Part shown: positions 1 through 5,378 of the stretch, piece after piece | How positions within the stretch are numbered: the stretch's first letter is position 1 | Layout: every line of letters begins with the position of its first letter | DNA from: Bacteroidota bacterium | Lineage (GTDB): Bacteria > Bacteroidota > Bacteroidia > 2-12-FULL-35-15 | NCBI GenBank assembly: GCA_021413595.1 | Contig: JAIOQD010000635.1 | Location: 1-6,455, forward strand | Direction of reading: 5' to 3' | DNA: 6,455 nt | Position numbers and translations under genes: made by a program | The notes under the pieces: generated by a model | The model's input: the letters and a program-made list of their open reading frames with translations, nothing else | Databases searched by the model: none | What the model was told of the DNA's origin: nothing

Positions 1-473
1 TTTTTCGATTTAAGATCTGCTACATCAACCAAAACAGCGGTAAGTATAAAATCCAGCTTTTTGATTTTTCCGATTATCTCTTTTATTTCTTTTTTGGTTA
101 TTTCTCCCCTGATCACAAAAAAATAATTCATTTGTTTCTGTTCAGGAATTAATATTCCGATCTCTGTTGATTGTGATTCCGTTTCAGTTTTACCAAACAA
201 TGTATTCGCTTTCGAATCAAATAATTTGTTTTCACTAAAATTTGAGATCACAAAGTACTCCATAAACTCATCAGTGTTTTCAAAACTAAACAATGAAAAA
301 AAAGAAGGAGTATTTTGCTTTTTAGATTTAATTTCAAGTGGCTCACTTTTGGTCAAATCAAGCTCCAATATATTGTTCAGAGCCCAGCATATACGATAAT
401 CCTTTTCATGAGAGGAAATCCCTATCAACTTAAAATCATAATCATATTCTATATTAAGAGTATGCTTCCCCAC
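1..473 (-). CDS. IPExxxVDY family protein, C-terminus cut by window edge
   Basis: The minus strand is open from GTG at 473-471 to the left edge, 157 codons. The N-terminal part carries DYDFKLIGISSHEKDYRICW (residues 11-30), which I recognise as the conserved start of the Bacteroidota IPExxxVDY family. The family's naming motif appears at 109-117 as IPEQKQMNY, so V and D are replaced by M and N. Family members are about 150-160 residues, so only a few codons should be missing. There is no ATG between the upstream in-frame TAA and the conserved block. The GTG is chosen because it has AAAAAAGG five bases upstream and gives the usual short N-terminus. No signal peptide or membrane segment is visible, so it is probably cytoplasmic. 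The function of the family is unknown to me. It is on the same strand as gatA but 520 bp away, so it is probably transcribed separately. Confidence 0.85.
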   Translation of the reverse strand, partial: MGKHTLNIEYDYDFKLIGISSHEKDYRICWALNNILELDLTKSEPLEIKSKKQNTPSFFSLFSFENTDEFMEYFVISNFSENKLFDSKANTLFGKTETESQSTEIGILIPEQKQMNYFFVIRGEITKKEIKEIIGKIKKLDFILTAVLVDVADLKSK

Positions 474-644
474 AACTGCCTTTTTTAAATCAAACTGTAA
501 ATTTATAAATCTAATATGAAGAATGTGTTAAATATTTTATAAATATGAAATAATACCATTACTTATTATAAAACAGTCGAATCGTTTTGAATTGAGTATT
601 GGTATAATATTAAGGGCGGATTTAAAAAATTCATTGTCAAAATA

Positions 645-738
645 AAAACATCACCACTAAGACAATTAGAACACTTAGAAACACAATGAAATTCTCTGTA
701 AGGCTTTTGAACTTAGTGCCTTAGTGGTTGTTTTTTAT
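645..738. repeat. Imperfect palindrome, CACTAAG type, possible bidirectional terminator
   Basis: ACCACTAAG at 653-661 is repeated in inverted orientation as CTTAGTGGT at 720-728. The symmetry continues outward, with A-rich sequence on the left and a T-run (TTGTTTTTT, 728-736) on the right, and weakly inward. The loop of about 58 bp contains further degenerate ACACTTAG and ACTTAGTG fragments. CACTAAGGCACTAAG palindromes are a common extragenic repeat type in Bacteroidota genomes. Both strands end the structure in a T-run, so it could stop transcripts coming from gatA as well as from the other side. That role is inferred. Confidence 0.6.
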
Positions 739-861
739 TTTTTAGAACTAACCTTAATAAATCATTACCATCCTACAAACCCGAGTTCGATTAATAAACA
801 ATGGCAGTATAGTCTATAAACAATAATAAAATGGAATCAAGAAATATAAACGATAATCATA

Positions 862-902
862 CTCTGTGGTTCTCTGTGGGTGCTCCGTGAAACTCAGTGA
901 AA
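862..902. repeat. Four tandem copies of a CTCnGTG 10-bp unit
   Basis: The units are CTCTGTGGTT (862-871), CTCTGTGGGTG (872-882), CTCCGTGAAA (883-892) and CTCAGTGAAA (893-902), each starting with CTCnGTG at a 10-11 bp period. They are followed by CTTTTTTA. The pattern matches a widespread extragenic repeat of Bacteroidota genomes that I recognise by its CTCTGTGGTTCTCTGTG form. No function is known to me. The period is close to one helical turn. Confidence 0.6.
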
Positions 903-957
903 CTTTTTTATGAAGTGCTTTTTTACATAACATGAGTAATTAAATTTTAAACAGCCT

Positions 958-976
958 CTTAGCGCCTTTAGTGCCC
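958..976. repeat. CTTAGTGCC-type extragenic repeat fragment next to the gatA stop
   Basis: CTTAGCGCCTTTAGTGCCC lies 18 bp beyond the gatA stop and resembles the right arm of the palindrome at 720-728 and its flank (CTTAGTGG and the preceding ACTTAGTGCC). It is followed by a run of nine A. On the gatA strand this reads as a T-run followed by the repeat, so it is not a standard terminator. It appears to be another member of the same degenerate repeat family. Confidence 0.45.
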
Positions 977-993
977 AAAAAAAAATCGATTAA

Positions 994-2424
994 CTATAAC
1001 TCCATTAACTGTTTGGAAAAAGAAAATAAATCGCTTTCAGCAAAGCTTTTGGCCATTAATTGTACACCAAAAGGCAATCCATTTGAATGCTTTCCTATTG
1101 GTAATGAAATAGCTGGAAGTCCGGTAATATTGGCTTGTACAGTAAAGATATCTTCTAAATACATCGCTATAGGGTCAGCGCTCTTTTTCCCGAATTCAAA
1201 GGCTGTCCCGGGGGTTGTAGGTAAAAGGATAAAATCGTAGTTATTTAAAATTTCGTTTGTTTTGTTTTTTAATACCCTGCGTACCCGCTGCCCCTTTGAA
1301 TAGTAAGCATCATAATAACCGGAACTCAACACAAATGTTCCTAACATAATTCTGCGTTTTACCTCTTCTCCAAAACCTTCGGAACGTGATTTTTTATACA
1401 CCGAATCAAGACCTGAAGATGCGGCCTCCGATTCATTTGCAACTACCCCTTCGGTAGCAGCAACCTTTGAGGCAGCTGCTGTAATATTTACACTGCGGTA
1501 TCCGTAAGTAATTCCGGCATAACGCGCTAAATTAGATGAGGCCTCTGCTGTTGTTAATACATAATAAGTTGGAACAAGGTAATCCAAATAAGGGAAATCA
1601 ACAGCCTCTACAACATGTCCCGCAGCTTTTAGTTTATTGATAATCTCATTTATACGAATTTTTATTTCAGCATCTAGCCCATTGCTCTCTAAACAATCTT
1701 TTAAATAAGCTATGCGAAACTTAGGGGTGTTTGTATTTAATTCTTTTGAATATACAGGAACCGGTTTTGATGAAACAGTGCTGTCGTGTTCATCCTTTCC
1801 GGACATTACCTCCATTATCAAAGCAGCATCTTCAATGTTTTTTGTTAAAGGTCCTATTTGATCAAATGAGGATGCATAAGCAATCGCGCCATGCCTTGAA
1901 ACCCTTCCATACGTTGGTTTTAATCCAACAACCCCACAAAACGATGCAGGTTGACGGATAGAGCCACCCGTATCTGTTCCAAGTGCAGCGAGGCATAGAT
2001 CAGCAGCTACAGCCACAGCAGAGCCACCTGAAGAACCTCCCGGAACACGTTTAATGTCATGTGGATTTAGCGCTTTTCCAAAAGCAGAATTTTCGTTAGA
2101 GCTGCCCATTGCAAACTCATCACAATTGCAACGACCAATGATTATAGCATCTTCATTTAAAAGACGCTCCACCACAGTTGCACTGAAAAGCGAATCTTTC
2201 AATGCAATAACCATTCCTGCCAGTTTTCCGGCCGTTTTATTCTTAACCTTTTCATCTACTAAAACAGCCTTTTCTAGTGCTGATTTTTCGAAAACCTCCA
2301 AAAAAGCATTTAAGTGCTTCGTATCGTTTATACGATTTATGTAGGCTTTGGTTAATTCAACACAGGAAACGTTATTGCTGAATAAGTCGGATTGTACTTC
2401 TGAAAGAGAGTTGTAAGTTTTCAC
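994..2424 (-). CDS. gatA: Glutamyl/aspartyl-tRNA amidotransferase subunit A, with unusual deletion and insertion
   Basis: GatA is the amidase subunit of GatCAB. It frees ammonia from glutamine for conversion of Glu-tRNAGln or Asp-tRNAAsn in the cytoplasm. The 476-residue product has the amidase signature: Lys76 in ALKD, PGGSSGGS at 128-135 with cis-Ser131, and nucleophile Ser155 in GTDTGGSIRQPA. The C-terminal MYLEDIFTVQANITGLPAISLP block is intact. The start is GTG (2424-2422). An in-frame TAA lies seven codons upstream with no ATG between, and no Shine-Dalgarno is seen. Two oddities stand out. Lys76 to Ser131 is 55 residues, against 75 in S. aureus GatA (Lys79, Ser154), so about 20 residues after the catalytic Lys are missing. 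An Ala/Ser/Glu-rich stretch at about 311-338 adds roughly 22 residues between YGYR and YKKSRSEGFG. The frame is intact, but activity is uncertain. gatB and gatC are not in the window. Confidence 0.95.
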   Translation of the reverse strand: MKTYNSLSEVQSDLFSNNVSCVELTKAYINRINDTKHLNAFLEVFEKSALEKAVLVDEKVKNKTAGKLAGMVIALKDSLFSATVVERLLNEDAIIIGRCNCDEFAMGSSNENSAFGKALNPHDIKRVPGGSSGGSAVAVAADLCLAALGTDTGGSIRQPASFCGVVGLKPTYGRVSRHGAIAYASSFDQIGPLTKNIEDAALIMEVMSGKDEHDSTVSSKPVPVYSKELNTNTPKFRIAYLKDCLESNGLDAEIKIRINEIINKLKAAGHVVEAVDFPYLDYLVPTYYVLTTAEASSNLARYAGITYGYRSVNITAAASKVAATEGVVANESEAASSGLDSVYKKSRSEGFGEEVKRRIMLGTFVLSSGYYDAYYSKGQRVRRVLKNKTNEILNNYDFILLPTTPGTAFEFGKKSADPIAMYLEDIFTVQANITGLPAISLPIGKHSNGLPFGVQLMAKSFAESDLFSFSKQLMEL

Positions 2425-2451
2425 AAAGATTACTAATATCGGTTACTAAAT

Positions 2452-2523
2452 CGAATCGTTGCCAATTTGCGAAATTGCATAATAAAAATAACAAACACAG
2501 TTTCGTAAATTCGCAATGATTCG
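2452..2523. repeat. 20-bp imperfect inverted repeat in the tatA-gatA spacer
   Basis: The arms are 2452-2471 (CGAATCGTTGCCAATTTGCG) and 2504-2523, whose reverse complement is CGAATCATTGCGAATTTACG. They match at 17 of 20 positions, with a 32-bp AT-rich loop. The structure lies about 30 bp upstream of the gatA start, in a transcript read from tatA towards gatA. It could be an attenuator, a processing site or simply an extragenic repeat. Confidence 0.55.
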
Positions 2524-2568
2524 TTTATCCGTAACCAGGTAAATTTGTATGGATTCGTTTATCTGTAA
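2518..2568. repeat. Direct repeat, two 17-bp copies at 34-bp spacing
   Basis: GATTCGTTTATCCGTAA at 2518-2534 recurs as GATTCGTTTATCTGTAA at 2552-2568 with a single mismatch. The first copy overlaps the right arm of the inverted repeat at 2504-2523. The second ends seven bases from the tatA stop codon. Two near-identical copies suggest either a recent short duplication or a paired protein-binding site. No function is known. Confidence 0.6.
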
Positions 2569-2574
2569 AGGAGA

Positions 2575-2781
2575 TTAGTCCTTTTTTTCCGGAGTAGCTG
2601 TGGTGCTGTTTTCGCCATCAGTTCCTTTTGATGCGTCTTTAAAATCTTTTATACCTTTTCCAAGGCCTTTCATTAGTTCAGGAATTTTTTTACCACCAAA
2701 AAGCAAAAGAACAATTACCAAAATTACAATCACTTCGGTACCACCTAAACCTAAAAATCCAATTAAAACACTATTTAACAT
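2575..2781 (-). CDS. tatA: Sec-independent protein translocase subunit TatA/TatE
   Basis: The 68-residue protein has the full TatA plan. A short N-terminus is followed by one membrane helix (about residues 14-29, ending VLLLFG), then the hinge FGGKKIPEL (28-36) with the family's FG...IPEL signature. An amphipathic helix (about 34-50, [13 protein letters not shown]) and a short polar tail rich in Thr, Glu and Lys follow. TatA oligomers form the passage through which folded twin-arginine substrates cross the inner membrane, together with TatC, which is not in this window. The ATG at 2781-2779 has no Shine-Dalgarno but lies about 27 bp downstream of a consensus Bacteroidota -7 element. gatA follows on the same strand after 150 bp, so the two may be co-transcribed, although repeats fill the gap. 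Confidence 0.95.
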   Translation of the reverse strand: MLNSVLIGFLGLGGTEVIVILVIVLLLFGGKKIPELMKGLGKGIKDFKDASKGTDGENSTTATPEKKD

Positions 2782-3100
2782 TTTGTTCTGATATTAATTT
2801 ATAATATACAAAGATAAGCAAAAATTAATGTCAATTAGCTCTTGGGGCTGCGACAAATTTCCATGAATCCTAAAAAGTTCTCACAAATGTTGCAAATTTA
2901 CGCAGATTGAGGTGTTTTCTGCGATTATCCGCGAAATTCTACTGCGAAGAACAGGTCTGCTGGAGAAAAAAAGTATGAAAGATTTTATGGCCTTCATGGA
3001 TATTTTCTTCGGTGTTATTCCATTTTTAAACTACTTTTATTTATAATTCCATTTTAGCCCTTTAATCACACAGCAAAAAATATTTTTTTACCTGCAATAT
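2782..3100. other. Divergent gene-free spacer between tatA and the UPF0102 gene
   Basis: This spacer separates two divergent genes and must hold both promoters. The tatA -7 element is at 2809-2816. For the plus-strand gene only near matches are seen: TACTTTTA (3032-3039) and TATTTTTT (3081-3088). At 2901-2936 lies CGCAGATTGAGG followed by TCTGCGATTATCCGCGAAA-type sequence, a known style of Bacteroidota extragenic repeat, with CGCAGA (2901-2906) and TCTGCG (2918-2923) able to pair across an 11-base loop. No coding region is supported. Confidence 0.5.
2809..2816 (-). promoter_or_regulatory. Bacteroidota -7 promoter element for tatA
   Basis: Read on the minus strand the bases are TATCTTTG, a perfect match to TAnnTTTG. 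Transcription would start near 2802, giving a leader of about 20 bases before the tatA ATG. A TTGAC lies upstream, but with only 15 bases between TTG and the -7 element, shorter than the usual 19-20, so the -33 element is doubtful. Confidence 0.6.
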
Positions 3101-3463
3101 ATGGCGGAACATAATGATACCGGAACCAAAGGAGAAGAATTAGCTGCCACTTTTTTGCAAAAAAAAGGATATTCTATCCTTGAAAAAAACTGGAGGTTTA
3201 AAAATCTGGAAGCGGATATTATAGCCACTGTTGCTAACACATTGGTTATTGCAGAGGTGAAAACAAGAAAAAGTAATTATTTTGGTGAGCCGGAATCATT
3301 TGTTAACAAACAAAAACAAAAAAATCTGATCAAAACAGCCCAAGAATACGTTGTTCGCAATCAGCTCGATCTGGAGGTTCGTTTTGATATCATTTCAATC
3401 ATTCTTGGAGATAATCAAATGCAAATTAACCATATTGAAGATGCGTTTTATCCTATTGTATGA
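3101..3463 (+). CDS. UPF0102/YraN family protein, endonuclease-like fold
   Basis: The 120-residue length is typical for the family. The N-terminal motif GTKGEELAATFLQKKGY (8-24) and N30-W-R match the UPF0102 pattern G..GE..A...L...GY.I...N.R. The nuclease-like core follows as LEAD (36-39), with Asp39, then LVIAEVKTRKS (48-58), with Glu52 and Lys54 forming a PD-(D/E)XK-type D...ExK set. The family's GEID is LEAD here, so the Gly is replaced. FGEPESFV, a Lys/Gln-rich helix and RFDIISI (94-100) complete the fold. A nucleic-acid processing role is suggested by the fold, but I know of no firmly assigned cellular function. No signal peptide is present. The ATG at 3101 gives the normal N-terminus. 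Promoter and ribosome-binding signals are weak. The gene is monocistronic by context, with a large palindrome starting 11 bases after its stop. Confidence 0.9.
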   Translation: MAEHNDTGTKGEELAATFLQKKGYSILEKNWRFKNLEADIIATVANTLVIAEVKTRKSNYFGEPESFVNKQKQKNLIKTAQEYVVRNQLDLEVRFDIISIILGDNQMQINHIEDAFYPIV

Positions 3464-3473
3464 AATTAATAAC

Positions 3474-3707
3474 GGAACATGGATGACACAGATTAATCCG
3501 ATTTACTGATTTTACCCCTTAGTATTGATGCCAATCAAGGGTTGAAATAATTTTTCTGTTTGTCAGTCATACTGAGCTAGTCAAAGTATGTGGGCAGGCT
3601 TTCCCACACTCTTCAACAAGCTCATCAAAGTGACACCCCACAGCGCTTTCATCACCCAACCCTTGATTCGCATTATTAGTTTAATCTGTGTTATCCATTT
3701 TCTGTTC
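3474..3707. repeat. Three-layer nested inverted repeat (234 bp)
   Basis: Three pairs of inverted arms share one centre. The outer pair is 3479-3496 (ATGGATGACACAGATTAA) against 3681-3698, matching 17 of 18 in inverted orientation, with GAACA-like extension to 3474 and 3707. The middle pair is 3533-3544 (AATCAAGGGTTG) against 3657-3668, a perfect 12 of 12. The inner pair is 3561-3594 against 3603-3635, an imperfect palindrome of the CTGAGCTTGTC type ending in the perfect stem TGTGGG/CCCACA with an 8-base loop (3595-3602). The outer and inner units resemble two separate Bacteroidota extragenic repeat types. The element sits between the UPF0102 stop and the gap promoter and has no coding capacity of its own. 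Confidence 0.8.
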
Positions 3708-3737
3708 TTTTTATTTACAACTATCCTTTTTTCAATT

Positions 3738-3745
3738 TATCTTTG
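3738..3745 (+). promoter_or_regulatory. Bacteroidota -7 promoter element for gap
   Basis: TATCTTTG matches TAnnTTTG perfectly and is identical to the element in front of tatA. It ends 17 bases before the gap ATG, so the leader would be only about 10-12 bases and A-rich, with no Shine-Dalgarno. A clear -33 TTG at the usual spacing is not visible. Confidence 0.65.
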
Positions 3746-3756
3746 TAAAAAAATAA

Positions 3757-4758
<1,002 letters not shown>

Positions 4759-4865
4759 AGGTACGCCAGACAATAGCTCTTTTAGAAACTTCGGTTCAAT
4801 AAAAGGTTGGAGCCAATTTTTAAAGTCCTGAACAGGTGAAATATATCACTAATTTGCTTTTTTAC

Positions 4866-4896
4866 TTGACTTAAGAATCCGGTTTTCTTATATTTG
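4866..4896 (+). promoter_or_regulatory. Full Bacteroidota promoter (TTG-N20-TATATTTG)
   Basis: TTG at 4866-4868 (within TTGACTT) is separated by 20 bases from TATATTTG at 4889-4896, a perfect TAnnTTTG. Both elements and the spacing fit the Bacteroidota -33/-7 promoter. Transcription should start about 4901-4904, at the TTG start codon of the His-rich protein. An imperfect 14-bp palindrome, GTGAAATATATCAC (4836-4849), lies 16 bases upstream of the -33 element and could be an operator. Confidence 0.75.
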
Positions 4897-4901
4897 TATC
4901 G

Positions 4902-5285
4902 TTGAAAAAATTAATCGCCATATCATTTGTTTTTGTTTTTCTGTATGCTAATACAGAAATGCATCAGCTATTAAAATTACCTGTGTTGGTTCACCATTAT
5001 TTAGAACATTGCAAAGAGGCTAACAACAGCTCGTTTGTTGGTTTTTTATATAACCATTATAATAGCGAAAAACCTCATTCAGATAACGACCACCACGACC
5101 ACCAGAACTTGCCATTCAAAACAGATTGTGCAAATATTCATACCTCATTTGCTTTTACCGGCCATCACCAATATTCATTTCAGAGCACACCACCTGTTTC
5201 AGTAAAAGTAAATGTGGTGTATAATGAAATCATTTATTCCTCCGCAAGCCTTTCCAACATTTGGCAACCGCCAAAATTCAGCTAA
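4902..5285 (+). CDS. Small exported His-rich protein of a metal-efflux locus
   Basis: The 127-residue protein has an N-terminal Lys-Lys plus hydrophobic stretch (4-15, LIAISFVFVFLY) that reads as a signal peptide or anchor, so it likely acts in the periplasm or at a membrane. It contains 12 histidines, including HSDNDHHDH (59-67), plus Cys37 and Cys76. LPVLVHHYLEH (26-36), FLYNHY (48-53), LPFK (70-73) and a C-terminal IWQPPKFS recall an uncharacterised family I associate with CusA/CzcA operons of Bacteroidota. The start is TTG at 4902. The next in-frame ATG (codon 20) would remove the signal segment. The promoter places the transcript start at or next to this TTG, so the mRNA may be leaderless. 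The pump gene follows 93 bp downstream on the same strand. Metal binding or sensing before efflux is a plausible role, inferred from His content and context. Confidence 0.8.
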   Translation: MKKLIAISFVFVFLYANTEMHQLLKLPVLVHHYLEHCKEANNSSFVGFLYNHYNSEKPHSDNDHHDHQNLPFKTDCANIHTSFAFTGHHQYSFQSTPPVSVKVNVVYNEIIYSSASLSNIWQPPKFS

Positions 5286-5297
5286 TGAATTTATGAA

Positions 5298-5317
5298 TGT
5301 TCTGCTAACGCAGAACA
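5298..5317 (+). repeat. Perfect 8-bp stem-loop with CTAACG core, intercistronic hairpin 1
   Basis: TGTTCTGC pairs perfectly with GCAGAACA around the loop TAAC. It lies 13 bases after the stop codon of the His-rich protein. It is followed by a run of A rather than T, so it is not a standard terminator in this direction. It shares the GCTAACGCA motif with hairpin 2. Confidence 0.65.
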
Positions 5318-5325
5318 AAAAAACT

Positions 5326-5351
5326 GTTTACAGCGCTAACGCACTGCAAAC
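5326..5351 (+). repeat. Stem-loop with CTAACGCA loop, intercistronic hairpin 2
   Basis: GTTTACAG (5326-5333) pairs with CTGCAAAC (5344-5351) at seven of eight positions, around the loop CGCTAACGCA. Together with hairpin 1 it fills most of the 93-bp gap before the RND pump gene. Both hairpins carry GCTAACGCA, so they look like two copies of one element that diverged while keeping pairing, which suggests the structure matters. Confidence 0.6.
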
Positions 5352-5378
5352 TATCATTCATTTCAAATTTCTGAAATT

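Larger units (their letters stand above)
474..993. other. Gene-free spacer rich in degenerate repeats
   Basis: No convincing coding region lies between the stop of gatA and the start of the IPExxxVDY gene. The spacer is AT-rich and contains three repeat blocks, listed separately: an imperfect palindrome at 645-738, a tandem 10-bp repeat at 862-902, and a CTTAGCGCCTTTAGTGCCC copy at 958-976. The stretch 740-860 shows only two copies of ATAAACAAT (793-801 and 818-826). No clear TAnnTTTG promoter could be placed for the IPExxxVDY gene. Two of the repeats resemble extragenic repeat families common in Bacteroidota, so this is probably a repeat-accumulating intergenic region rather than a decayed gene. 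Confidence 0.7.

Noticed and set aside
577..586. TCGAATCGTT shared with the tatA-gatA spacer (2451-2460)
   Set aside because: A 10-bp match without extension on either side is compatible with chance.
779..792. CCCGAGTTCGATT resembling a tRNA T-arm
   Set aside because: No acceptor, D-arm or anticodon stem can be placed around it.
971..1240. Plus-strand open frame of 89 codons over the 3' end of gatA
   Set aside because: It is antisense to conserved GatA C-terminal codons and has no promoter or recognisable motif.
2423..2430. AATCTTTG on the minus strand as a gatA -7 promoter element
   Set aside because: It overlaps the GTG start codon, so a transcript from it would begin inside the gene, and its first base deviates from the consensus.
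4807..4821. TTGG-AG-CCAA followed by TTTTT as a gap terminator
   Set aside because: A two-base loop is sterically too small and the stem has only four pairs. At best a very weak terminator.
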